From: Paractinoplanes polyasparticus
GTDB lineage: Bacteria > Actinomycetota > Actinomycetes > Mycobacteriales > Micromonosporaceae
Assembly: GCF_019710575.1 (NCBI RefSeq)
Contig: NZ_JAHWFK010000007.1
Span: 248,001-312,000, forward strand
Direction: 5' to 3'
DNA: 64,000 nt
Shown here: in pieces, positions 33,978 through 42,200 of the stretch
Numbering within the stretch: the first letter of the stretch is position 1
Layout of the letters: every line of letters starts with the position of its first letter
The notes under the pieces: generated by a model
Databases searched by the model: none
Seen by the model: the letters and a program-made list of their open reading frames with translations, nothing else
What the model was told of the DNA's origin: nothing
Translations under genes and position numbers: made by a program

Positions 33978-34880
33978 ATGGCCCTGATCTTCGCCACCGA
34001 ACCGGTGTCCGTGCGCACGCCGGCCACCAGCGCCAACCTCGGTCCTGGTTTCGACGCCCTGGGCCTCGCGCTGACGCTCTACGACGACCTCACGGCCCGC
34101 ATCACCCCGGGTGGCTTCACGGTGACGGTCAGCGGTGAGGGCGCCGGCGAGTTGCCCGGCGACGAGTCCCACCTGGTGCTGCGGGCGATGCTGGCCACCT
34201 TCGACGAGATCGGCGGTCGCCCGGCCGGTCTGGCCGTGGAATGTGTCAACCGCATTCCCCAGGCGCGCGGCCTCGGCTCGTCCTCGGCTGCGATCGTCGG
34301 CGGCGTGCAGTTGGCCCGCGGCCTGGTCAAAAGTGATCTCGGCGACGACGACGCGCTGCGCATCGCCGCCCGGCTCGAGGGGCACCCCGACAACGTCGCG
34401 CCCTGTCTGCTCGGCGGATTCACCATCGCCTGGAACGAAGGCGCCGGGGCCCGTGCGGTGAGCCTCACGCCCGCGAAGGGCGTGCATCCGACAGTCTTCA
34501 TTCCGGCTGAGCGCGGCTACACGTCGTCGGCGCGCGCGGCCCTGCCTTCCGGTGTGCCGCACGCCGACGCGTCCTTCAACGCGGGTCGCGCGGCCCTGCT
34601 CACCCATGCGCTGACCAGCGATCCCGGCCTGTTGCTGGCGGCCACCGAGGACCGGCTGCACCAGGGCTACCGGGCCGATGCGATGCCGGGCACGGCGTCG
34701 CTGGTCGCGTCGCTGCGCTCGGTCGGTGTGGCCGCCGTGGTCAGCGGGGCCGGCCCGTCGGTGCTCGCGTTGACCGAGGTCCCGGCCGATTTCCACCCGG
34801 GAACAGAATGGCGCGCCGAGTCGTTGGGCGTGGATGGCGCCGGAGCTCTTGTCAAAGGGAGTATGGTGGAACTCGCCTAG
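33978..34880 (+). CDS. thrB: Homoserine kinase
   Basis: A 300-residue GHMP-family kinase that phosphorylates homoserine, supplying thrC. The substrate motif PATSANLGPGFDALGLAL is near residues 14-31, and the ATP loop is PQARGLGSSSAAIVGG near residue 95. The C-terminal GHMP motif GAGPSVLAL is near residue 258. TAGCAT (33966-33971) ends 6 nt before the ATG and no Shine-Dalgarno site is present, indicating a leaderless mRNA separate from the thrC operon. Rho follows downstream. Confidence 0.97.
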   Translation: MALIFATEPVSVRTPATSANLGPGFDALGLALTLYDDLTARITPGGFTVTVSGEGAGELPGDESHLVLRAMLATFDEIGGRPAGLAVECVNRIPQARGLGSSSAAIVGGVQLARGLVKSDLGDDDALRIAARLEGHPDNVAPCLLGGFTIAWNEGAGARAVSLTPAKGVHPTVFIPAERGYTSSARAALPSGVPHADASFNAGRAALLTHALTSDPGLLLAATEDRLHQGYRADAMPGTASLVASLRSVGVAAVVSGAGPSVLALTEVPADFHPGTEWRAESLGVDGAGALVKGSMVELA

Positions 34881-35209
34881 CGGGGCCCTGTTGCCGCAGG
34901 TCGCACGAGTTGACTACGCTCAAGACCAAGCACACAGCCGCGAAGCGATCTCTGCGGTTCGGCGCGCACCCCCGAGACTCTTATGGCCTTCTGGCCGTCT
35001 CACCTCTCCAAAGGCACACGCCGAGCAGCAACCGAGAAGGTCGCTGCACTCGCCGAGACCTACTCGTCAACCTTTGACGAGCAGGGACACCGTCGAGCTG
35101 CCGTGCCGCACCAAACTCCCGCATTGCTCATGCGAGGCGGGTACCGCGACACCCGGCCATCAGGCTGCAGAACCGGGCGTCTCGGGCTTTTTTCGACGGA
35201 AGGAATCCA
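34881..35209 (+). promoter_or_regulatory. Long structured rho leader
   Basis: 329 bases between thrB and rho with no credible gene. A promoter can be proposed: TTGCCG (34891-34896), an 18-bp spacer and TACGCT (34915-34920), giving a leader of about 280 nt. Near its end lie a CGCAT/ATGCG hairpin and the terminator-like structure at 35144-35193. The rho ribosome site GGAAGGA lies at about 35198-35204. Confidence 0.55.
35144..35193 (+). terminator. Intrinsic terminator/attenuator in rho leader
   Basis: The arms 35144-35156 and 35173-35185 pair over 13 positions with two mismatches. Six Ts follow at 35188-35193, only 16 nt before the rho start codon. U-tract terminators are uncommon in such GC-rich DNA. 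A promoter would not fit between it and rho, so rho transcripts must read through it. Confidence 0.65.
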
Positions 35210-37246
35210 TTGAGCGACACCACCGACGTGACGTCGGGTGTTTCTGACGTCGCTGACGCCGGCGCCGGCACCACCGCGACTGCCACGAAGCGCCGTCGAG
35301 GCGGCACCGGGTTGTCCGCGATGCTGCTGCCCGAGCTGCAAAGTCTCGCCGCGTCCCTCGGCATCTCCGGCACCGCCCGGATGCGCAAGGGTGAGCTGAT
35401 CACCGCGATCACCGAGCGTCAGAGCGGCGGGGCTCCCGCCGAGAGCGCGCCGCGTCCGCGCAGCAGCCAGGCCGCCAAACAGGCTCCGGCTCCCGCCGCG
35501 GCCGAGACCGCCGCTCCGGCGCCGGTCGTCGCCACGGCTCCCGTGGCCGCGCCGGCCAAGGTCGAGCCGCCGGCAGCCGCGCCGTCCGACACACCCACCG
35601 GGCCGATCGAGTCGGCGCCGCAGAGTGTCGCCCCGCAGCCGGAGGCAGCCGAAATTCCGGCTGTGGCCGCCGAGGGTGGCAGCCGCCGCAGCCGGGGTCG
35701 CGACCGCGACCGTGAGCCGCGGGAGGGCCGTGAGCCGCGCGAGGTCCGTGAGCCGCGCGAGGTCCGCGAACCGCGGGAGACGGCCGCACCGGCCGTCGAG
35801 GCCGAGACGACCGAGCGCACCGAGCGTCCGGAACGCGGCGAGCGCAACCGCGACCGCAACGACCGCCAGCGCAACGACCGCCAGCGGGACGACCGTCCGC
35901 GCAACGACAACCGGAACGACCAGGGTCGCAACGACCAGGGCCGTAACGAGCCGAACCGCGATGACGACGACGACAGCGACGGCGAGGGCGGCCGTCGCAG
36001 CCGCCGCAGCCGCTTCCGCGACCGTCGCCGGGGTCGCGACCGCGACGGCAACGAGAGTGGCGGTCAGCGTGACGGCGGCCGCGAGCCGCACGTCAACGAG
36101 GACGACGTGCTCGTCCCCGTGGCCGGCATCCTCGATGTCCTCGACAACTACGCGTTCGTCCGCACGACCGGCTACCTGTCCGGCCCGAACGACGTGTACG
36201 TGTCGATGTCGCAGGTCAAGAAGCACGGGCTGCGCCGCGGCGACGCGGTCACCGGCGCCGTGCGGGCCACTCCGCGCGAGGGCAGCAGTGGCGACCAGCG
36301 CCGCGACAAGTACAACCCGCTGGTCCGGCTCGACACCATCAACGGGATGGAGCCCGAGGAGGCCCGGCGTCGTCCGGAGTTCTACAAGCTCACCCCGCTC
36401 TACCCGCAGGAAAGGCTGCGTCTCGAGACCGAGCCGCACATCCTGACCACCCGCGTCATCGACCTGGTCATGCCGATCGGCAAGGGCCAGCGGGCGCTCA
36501 TCGTCTCGCCGCCGAAGGCCGGTAAGACGATGGTGCTGCAGGCGATCGCCAACGCGATCACCCACAACAACCCCGAGTGCCACCTGATGGTCGTGCTGGT
36601 CGACGAGCGGCCCGAAGAGGTCACCGACATGCAGCGCTCGGTCAAGGGCGAGGTCGTCGCGGCCACGTTCGACCGGCCGCCGCAGGACCACACCACGGTC
36701 GCCGAGCTGGCGATCGAGCGAGCCAAGCGCCTGGTCGAGCTCGGCCACGACGTGGTCGTCCTGCTCGACTCGGTGACGCGGCTCGGCCGGTCGTACAACC
36801 TGGCCGCGCCGGCGTCCGGGCGCATCATGTCGGGTGGTATCGATTCGACGGCGCTCTATCCGCCGAAGCGGTTCCTGGGTGCGGCGCGCAACATCGAGAA
36901 CGGTGGCTCGCTCACCATTCTCGCGACCGCGCTGGTCGAGACCGGCTCGATGATGGACACGGTGATCTTCGAAGAGTTCAAGGGCACGGGTAACGCCGAG
37001 CTCAAGCTCGACCGCAAGATCGCCGACAAGCGGGTCTTCCCGGCCATCGACATCGACCCCTCCGGCACGCGCAAGGAGGAGATCCTGCTCGGCAAGGAAG
37101 AGCTGGCGATCATCCACAAGCTGCGCAAGGTGCTGCACTCGCTCGACTCCGGTGCGGCGCTCGACCTGCTGCTCGACCGGCTCAAGCAGACCCGGACGAA
37201 CGTGGAGTTCCTGATGCAGATCGCGAAGTCCACCCCGGGCGAGTAG
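35210..37246 (+). CDS. rho: Transcription termination factor Rho
   Basis: A 678-residue hexameric RNA helicase/ATPase. The N-terminal SAP-like segment LLPELQSLAASLGISGTARM is at about residues 36-60. A long Arg/Asp/Asn-rich insertion, typical of actinobacterial Rho and thought to aid RNA binding, covers about 75-295. The cold-shock RNA-binding domain is at about 300-345, and the RecA-like ATPase has Walker A SPPKAGKTM near residue 435 and Walker B VVVLLDS. The TTG start at 35210 has GGAAGGA 5 nt upstream. A U-tract hairpin sits just before the start and a second terminator after the stop. Confidence 0.97.
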   Translation: MSDTTDVTSGVSDVADAGAGTTATATKRRRGGTGLSAMLLPELQSLAASLGISGTARMRKGELITAITERQSGGAPAESAPRPRSSQAAKQAPAPAAAETAAPAPVVATAPVAAPAKVEPPAAAPSDTPTGPIESAPQSVAPQPEAAEIPAVAAEGGSRRSRGRDRDREPREGREPREVREPREVREPRETAAPAVEAETTERTERPERGERNRDRNDRQRNDRQRDDRPRNDNRNDQGRNDQGRNEPNRDDDDDSDGEGGRRSRRSRFRDRRRGRDRDGNESGGQRDGGREPHVNEDDVLVPVAGILDVLDNYAFVRTTGYLSGPNDVYVSMSQVKKHGLRRGDAVTGAVRATPREGSSGDQRRDKYNPLVRLDTINGMEPEEARRRPEFYKLTPLYPQERLRLETEPHILTTRVIDLVMPIGKGQRALIVSPPKAGKTMVLQAIANAITHNNPECHLMVVLVDERPEEVTDMQRSVKGEVVAATFDRPPQDHTTVAELAIERAKRLVELGHDVVVLLDSVTRLGRSYNLAAPASGRIMSGGIDSTALYPPKRFLGAARNIENGGSLTILATALVETGSMMDTVIFEEFKGTGNAELKLDRKIADKRVFPAIDIDPSGTRKEEILLGKEELAIIHKLRKVLHSLDSGAALDLLLDRLKQTRTNVEFLMQIAKSTPGE

Positions 37247-37261
37247 TAAGTCCCGAACACC

Positions 37262-37299
37262 AGGCGCGGCCTCTCCGGACGGAGGGGCCGCGCCTTTTT
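37262..37299 (+). terminator. Terminator of rho
   Basis: A 15-bp stem (37262-37276 with 37281-37295; one wobble) with a 4-nt loop GGAC, followed by five Ts. A textbook intrinsic terminator. Confidence 0.85.
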
Positions 37300-37394
37300 G
37301 TCGCACAAACTGTGTGTGCGATACCGGTCAGAGCCGTGCGAATCTCCCATTCCCCGGAAGAAGAGCCGATTGGTAAGACCGTTTGGGAGGCTCG

Positions 37395-38561
37395 ATGACA
37401 GTGCCTGGTTACCGGGACCAACCGGCCGAACCGTGGGATCCGTCCGCGCCGGCCGATCCGGGTGAGGCCGAGGACTTCCTGCGGCAGTGCTACACCGAGA
37501 ACCAGCGGCTCGGGCCGGTCGAACCGAGGCTCGCGATCGTCCGGGCACAGATCGCCGCCACCGGCACCTACGTGCACACCACCGAGGAGCTTGCCTACGG
37601 CGCCAAACTGGCCTGGCGCAACGCGAGCCGGTGCATCGGCCGCCTCTACTGGCGCAGCCTCGTCGTCCTCGACCGGCGCCGGGCCCGCACCGCCGACGAG
37701 ATCTTCTCTCTGCTGGTGAACCACCTGCAGACGGCCGGCGACGGTCAGATCCGGCCGGTGATCAGTGTCTTCGCCGCGGCCCAGCCGGGTCAGCCGTACG
37801 CCCGGGTCTGGAACGAGCAGCTGATCCGGTACGCGGGCTACCGCGGCGCGGACGGCTGTCCCCGGGGCGATTCCCGGCAGGAACAGTTCACTGCCGCGAT
37901 GCAGGGCTACGGGTGGCGCGGCAAGGGCGACCACTTCGACGTGCTGCCGCTCGCGATCGAAACCCCGGCCGAGGGCGTACGCCTCTACGAGCTGCCCGAT
38001 CGGGCCATCCGCGAGGTTCCGCTGACGCATCCCGAGCACACCTGGTTCGACGAGCTCGGCCTGCGGTGGCACGCGGTCCCGGCCATCTCGAACATGCGCC
38101 TCACCATCGGCGGCGTGCACTACCCGCTGGCCCCGTTCAACGGCTGGTATCTCGGCACCGAGATCGGCGCGCGCAACCTGGCCGACACCGACCGGTACGA
38201 CATGCTGCCGGTGGTGGCCGCCCGCCTCGGCCTCGACACGAGCAGGGAGTCGACGCTGTGGCGGGACCGGGCGCTGCTCGAGCTCAACGTGGCCGTGCTG
38301 CACTCGTTCGAGAAGGCCGGGATCAGGATGAGCGACCACCACACCGAGTCGCAGCGCTTCCTGAAGCATCTGAGCAACGAGGAGAAGGCCGGCCGGCGGG
38401 TGCCCGCGGACTGGACGTGGATCGTGCCGCCCATGTCGGGCGGGATCACCCCGGTCTTTCACCGCTACTACGACGAGATGGACCTGCGGCCCGCGTTCTA
38501 CCTCGACGAACAGGCGTCGGTCCTGGCCCGTGAGGGCTGCCCGGTCAGGCGAACTCATTGA
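37395..38561 (+). CDS. nos: Bacterial nitric oxide synthase oxygenase
   Basis: A 388-residue heme-thiolate enzyme that oxidises L-arginine to citrulline and NO. Heme ligand Cys80 lies in LAWRNASRCIGRLYWR, and the arginine-binding Glu256 in PFNGWYLGTEIGARNL. The pterin-side C-terminus ends with the Trp-rich WTWIVPPMSGG. It lacks the reductase domain of animal enzymes, so electrons must come from a separate flavoprotein. GGGAGG (37385-37390) fixes the ATG at 37395. It lies between rho and rpmE, an accessory insertion in a conserved neighbourhood, and overlaps the convergent RNA-ligase gene by 17 bp. Confidence 0.96.
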   Translation: MTVPGYRDQPAEPWDPSAPADPGEAEDFLRQCYTENQRLGPVEPRLAIVRAQIAATGTYVHTTEELAYGAKLAWRNASRCIGRLYWRSLVVLDRRRARTADEIFSLLVNHLQTAGDGQIRPVISVFAAAQPGQPYARVWNEQLIRYAGYRGADGCPRGDSRQEQFTAAMQGYGWRGKGDHFDVLPLAIETPAEGVRLYELPDRAIREVPLTHPEHTWFDELGLRWHAVPAISNMRLTIGGVHYPLAPFNGWYLGTEIGARNLADTDRYDMLPVVAARLGLDTSRESTLWRDRALLELNVAVLHSFEKAGIRMSDHHTESQRFLKHLSNEEKAGRRVPADWTWIVPPMSGGITPVFHRYYDEMDLRPAFYLDEQASVLAREGCPVRRTH

Positions 38562-39150
38562 CGGCGAAGTCGGCGCCGTCCGGGACGCGCGTCCGGTCGG
38601 AGTGGACCCACGCCAGCACCTTGACCGCGAACTCGGCGGCCGGGATGCGGCCGGCCGCGCGGACGACGTACCCCTCGGAATGTCGCGGACTGCGGCAGGC
38701 CGCCCACGCCGCCCGGGCCTCGGAGATGCTGCCGCCGCGGTAAAGCACCGGCACCACCGGCAGCTCCAGCCGCCGGGCCCAGTCGACCGTGTCGTCCCAG
38801 CCCAGCAACGTATCGGTCTCGTCCCAGATGCCGAAGACGATGAAGACGCCGGGCAGGTCGGCATAGGCGATGCCGCGGCGGGCCCACATCGACTCGCCGC
38901 AGACCCGCCAGTCGTCCGGGATCCGGTGCGACGTCATGGCCCAGAGCGCCTTGGCCGGGCGGTCCCACGGTTGCTCGTCCTCGCCGGGGGAGCGTCCGTA
39001 GATCGCGTCCCGGGTGAAGGTGAGGTTGCCGCCGTCGAGTTTCTCGGTCACCACCAGCTCGCCGTCCAACCACGACAGATCGGACTGCACCAGATCGTCG
39101 CCCGCGGCGCCGGGCGAGTCGGGCAGGTGGTGGGTGCGGGGGTACTTCAC
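38545..39150 (-). CDS. RNA ligase family protein
   Basis: A 201-residue nucleotidyltransferase of the T4 RNA ligase 2/RNA_ligase (PF09414) type. Motif I is Lys37-Leu-Asp39-Gly40 (TEKLDGGNLTF), where Lys would be adenylated. Arg53 follows in YGRS, motif III-like GVFIVFGIWD near residue 100, motif IV SEGYVVR near 160 and motif V AVKVLAW near 180. All five core motifs are present, so it should be active, but it lacks any added domain. RNA repair or another end-joining role is inferred. GTG start at 39150. Confidence 0.85.
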   Translation of the reverse strand: MKYPRTHHLPDSPGAAGDDLVQSDLSWLDGELVVTEKLDGGNLTFTRDAIYGRSPGEDEQPWDRPAKALWAMTSHRIPDDWRVCGESMWARRGIAYADLPGVFIVFGIWDETDTLLGWDDTVDWARRLELPVVPVLYRGGSISEARAAWAACRSPRHSEGYVVRAAGRIPAAEFAVKVLAWVHSDRTRVPDGADFAVNEFA

Positions 39151-39353
39151 CGCTTCGGGGTCTCCGGTCTCGGCGTACGGGAGGGGTAGCGGAAGAGTAC
39201 GGCCCGCGAGGCGCCGCTGGTACCTGCGCGCCCCCGGGAGCAGAGATTAACCGGACCTTCGAGCGTGCGGGAACCCGGCAAAACGGACGGGAATGCCCGG
39301 TCCGGGACAGGCGTTGACACCGCAGGTCACGCCGATTTCGCCTGGACGCGGCG

Positions 39354-39366
39354 GCATGGCAGACTG
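39354..39366 (+). promoter_or_regulatory. rpmE promoter element (-10-like CAGACT)
   Basis: The 13-mer GCATGGCAGACTG, also found upstream of the first YrdC gene at 44694-44706. CAGACT would act as the -10 and place transcription start near 39372, leaving a leader of about 70 nt. A TTGACA at 39314-39319 is too far upstream to be its -35. Confidence 0.45.
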
Positions 39367-39440
39367 GTACATCGGCCAGAAGGTTCCGGTTCCCGCGATC
39401 AGCGACCCGGCGACCATTTTTCGAGAGGGACCGAGAAGAC

Positions 39441-39665
39441 ATGAAGAGCGGCATTCACCCGGAGTACACGACCACCGAGGTCATCTGCTCCTGCGGCAGC
39501 ACCTTCACCACCCGCAGCACCGCCAAGGGCGGCGAGATCCGCGTCGAGACCTGCAGCGCCTGCCACCCGTTCTACACCGGCAAGCAGCGCGTCCTCGACA
39601 CCGCGGGCCGGGTCGCGAAGTTCCAGGCGAAGTACGCCAAGATCAACGCCGCGAAGAAGAAGTAA
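39441..39665 (+). CDS. rpmE: 50S ribosomal protein L31 (zinc form)
   Basis: A 74-residue large-subunit protein that bridges to the small subunit. The zinc-binding cysteines Cys16, Cys18, Cys38 and Cys41 ([17 protein letters not shown]) are all present, so this is the C+ form. The signature HPFYTGKQ and the Lys-rich end AAKKK are typical. It sits between rho and prfA, its conserved place in actinobacteria, apart from the inserted nos and ligase genes. Confidence 0.97.
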   Translation: MKSGIHPEYTTTEVICSCGSTFTTRSTAKGGEIRVETCSACHPFYTGKQRVLDTAGRVAKFQAKYAKINAAKKK

Positions 39666-39672
39666 CTGCTTC

Positions 39673-39709
39673 AACGGCGCCCGCACCCCATCCGGGGGCG
39701 GGCGCCGTT
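39673..39709 (+). terminator. Terminator of rpmE
   Basis: A 12-bp stem AACGGCGCCCGC/GCGGGCGCCGTT starting 8 bp after the stop, ahead of prfA. Confidence 0.75.
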
Positions 39710-39743
39710 CGCATGTCAGCAGGAATTCCTGAGGGAGAGACCC

Positions 39744-40835
39744 GTGAGCAACGATCGTCTGAGCACCCTTCTCGACGAGTACGCCGCGCTGGAGAAGCGG
39801 ATGGAGGACCCGTCCATCCACTCGGACCAGGCCCTCGTGCGCCGGGTCGGCCGCCGTTTCGCCGAGCTGGCCCCGATCTACGCCGCCCACGCCGAGCTCG
39901 AGGCGGCGCGCGCCGACCTGGCCGCGGCCCGGGAGCTGGCGGCCGAGGACCCGGCCTTCGCTTCCGAGGTCGAGGCGGTCGCGGCCGCGCTGCCGCCGCT
40001 GGAGGAGAAGCTGGGCGAGATGCTGATCCCGCGCGACCCCAGCGACGCCAAGGACGTGATCATCGAGATCAAGGCGGGGGAGGGCGGCCAGGAGTCCGCG
40101 CTGTTCGCCGGCGACCTGCTGCGCATGTACACCCGCTACGCGGAACGCCACGGCTGGGTGGTCGAGGTGATCGACTCGCAGGAGTCGGACCTCGGCGGGG
40201 TCAAGGACATCTCGGTCGGCGTACGCACCAAGGGCATGCCCGAAGGGGGTCACGGCGTCTGGTCCCGCATGAAGTGGGAGGGCGGCGTGCACCGGGTGCA
40301 GCGCGTCCCGGTCACCGAGTCGCAGGGCCGCATCCACACCTCGGCGGCGGGCGTGCTGGTGCTGCCCGAGGCCGAGGACGTCGAGGTCGAGATCGCGCCG
40401 AACGACCTGCGGATCGACGTTTTCCGCTCGTCCGGGCCGGGCGGCCAGTCGGTCAACACGACCGACTCGGCCGTGCGCATCACGCACCTGCCCACCGGCA
40501 CCGTGGTGAGCTGCCAGAACGAGAAGAGCCAGCTGCAGAACAAGGAGTCGGCGATGCGCATCCTGCGCTCCCGGCTGCTGGCAATCGCTCAGGAGGAGGC
40601 GGACGCGGCGGCCTCCGACTCGCGCAAGGCCCAGGTGCGCACGGTCGACCGCTCGGAGCGGATCCGCACGTACAACTTCCCGCAGAACCGGATCACCGAC
40701 CACCGCATCGGCTACACCGCCTACAACCTCGACCTGGTGCTCGGCGGCGAACTCGACGCCGTGCTGGACGCGCTGGCCGAGGCCGACCGGGCGGCCCGCC
40801 TGGCCGGCGGGTCCGAGATCGGCCGCCGTCCCTGA
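39744..40835 (+). CDS. prfA: Peptide chain release factor 1
   Basis: A 363-residue class I release factor that recognises UAA and UAG. The stop-codon reader is P-V-T in [18 protein letters not shown], the P-x-T of RF1 rather than the SPF of RF2. The catalytic GGQ lies in [18 protein letters not shown] near residue 235, where PrmC methylates the glutamine. A GAGGGAGAG site precedes the GTG start. prmC lies 3 kb downstream instead of adjacent; two genes on the opposite strand separate them. Confidence 0.97.
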   Translation: MSNDRLSTLLDEYAALEKRMEDPSIHSDQALVRRVGRRFAELAPIYAAHAELEAARADLAAARELAAEDPAFASEVEAVAAALPPLEEKLGEMLIPRDPSDAKDVIIEIKAGEGGQESALFAGDLLRMYTRYAERHGWVVEVIDSQESDLGGVKDISVGVRTKGMPEGGHGVWSRMKWEGGVHRVQRVPVTESQGRIHTSAAGVLVLPEAEDVEVEIAPNDLRIDVFRSSGPGGQSVNTTDSAVRITHLPTGTVVSCQNEKSQLQNKESAMRILRSRLLAIAQEEADAAASDSRKAQVRTVDRSERIRTYNFPQNRITDHRIGYTAYNLDLVLGGELDAVLDALAEADRAARLAGGSEIGRRP

Positions 40836-40836
40836 G

Positions 40837-42192
40837 TCACCCGACTGCGATGACCTCGAAGCTGTCGCCCCGGTCGCAGGCCAGATAGCCGGGCCGCACC
40901 GAGCACGGCGGCCCGGCCACGGGCGCGATCGAGCCCAACAGCCACTGCCGGCCGGTGTCGAGGTCCCATCGGGTGACCGCGGTGCGACCCTCCGGCGACG
41001 TCGTCGGGCGCAGGACGAAAACCGAACGGCCTGATCCGTCGCCGGCCGTCTCGTCGGAGGCCAGGCTGCCCTCGACCGGCTCGCCGACCACCTTCCCGGT
41101 GCCGGAGTCGACGAGTTGGATCGGCCCGGTGTCGGAGCCCGCGCCGGTGACCACCCGGTCGGCACTGAGCTGCCAGGCGGTGACGACGTTGTCCAGCCGC
41201 CAGCGCCGGGCGCCGGTGGCCGGGTCGTAGGCCACCACCGCCTCGCCCTGACTGAGGCAGAGCGCGGTGCCGCACTCGAACGCGTACCCGTCGGTTTGCG
41301 AGGTCCGCCACAGCTCGGCCATCGTGTCGGTGCGGTAGACGGTCATGTCGAACTGCTGCGACTGCGACCGGTTGACCACCAGGACGTCGGCGGTGCCGGT
41401 GAGGTCGTTGAAGAAGCCCTCCTCCGGGCGCGAGGCGACCCAGGGGATCGTCGCCGAGCTGAGCAGCGCGCCCGAGGCATACGAGTAGATCTTGATCTGA
41501 CCGACGTCGGTGGCCGTGACGACCTTGTCGGGCCGGTCGTTCATCGGCAGCGAGAGGTAACTGCGGACGCCCGTGGTGTCGCGGCTCCAGACCGTGGAGC
41601 TGTCGCCGAGCCGGATCAGCCGCAGCCTCCGCAGGACCGCTCCCGTGCTGAACTCCGTCATCAGAGCGGTGTCGCCGGCCACTGTGTACGGCTCACCGGT
41701 GGTGCGCCACAGCACTTCGCCGGTGGCCACCGACAGGGCGATCGTCGCACCGTGCACCTCGGCCTGGAAGGCCGACCCGTCGTTGGCCGACGGCAGTTTG
41801 ACCAGCTGGCCCTCGGTGGGGATGAGCAGCATGCCGGCCGCGTCGGCGGGCTGCACGTAGCCGATCGCGCCGTTGATCGTGCGCTGCCAGCGAACCGCGC
41901 CGGTGGCCAGCTCGTGAGCGGCGATGGTGGTGGTGGAATTGGCGGTGCGGTAGACGAAGAGAGTGTCGCGGCTCAGCGCCGTGCCCTGGGCCTCGCCGAT
42001 CGGCACACTCCACACCGGACGCAGACCGTGCGCCCGGGGCACCTCGGAACCGGTCAGACACACCGCACACAGCACCACGGCCACGGCGAGAGCGACCTGG
42101 CGGACGAGCCGGCCGTCGATCCGGGCCGAGCCGGTGGGCGCCCCGCGGTCGTCGTCGGCCGTGGGCAGTTCACCGAGCTCGATGGTGCTCAT
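40837..42192 (-). CDS. PQQ-like beta-propeller membrane-anchored protein
   Basis: A 451-residue protein with a short cytoplasmic tail, one membrane helix (about residues 30-50) and an extracytoplasmic eight-blade-type propeller. Repeats such as ATGAVRWQRTINGAIG, ATGEVLWRTTGE and ATGARRWRLDNVV follow the PQQ/Trp-docking pattern. There is no sign of a catalytic quinoprotein active site, so a binding or scaffold role is likely. The ATG lies 8 bp after the GGDEF gene stop, so both belong to one operon. It converges with prfA with one base between stops. Confidence 0.85.
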   Translation of the reverse strand: MSTIELGELPTADDDRGAPTGSARIDGRLVRQVALAVAVVLCAVCLTGSEVPRAHGLRPVWSVPIGEAQGTALSRDTLFVYRTANSTTTIAAHELATGAVRWQRTINGAIGYVQPADAAGMLLIPTEGQLVKLPSANDGSAFQAEVHGATIALSVATGEVLWRTTGEPYTVAGDTALMTEFSTGAVLRRLRLIRLGDSSTVWSRDTTGVRSYLSLPMNDRPDKVVTATDVGQIKIYSYASGALLSSATIPWVASRPEEGFFNDLTGTADVLVVNRSQSQQFDMTVYRTDTMAELWRTSQTDGYAFECGTALCLSQGEAVVAYDPATGARRWRLDNVVTAWQLSADRVVTGAGSDTGPIQLVDSGTGKVVGEPVEGSLASDETAGDGSGRSVFVLRPTTSPEGRTAVTRWDLDTGRQWLLGSIAPVAGPPCSVRPGYLACDRGDSFEVIAVG

Positions 42193-42200
42193 GGCAACGG

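Noticed and set aside
35060..37306. A 748-codon minus-strand frame opposite rho
   Set aside because: Composition mirrors rho codons (long Ala/Val/Arg runs); no domain or ribosome site.
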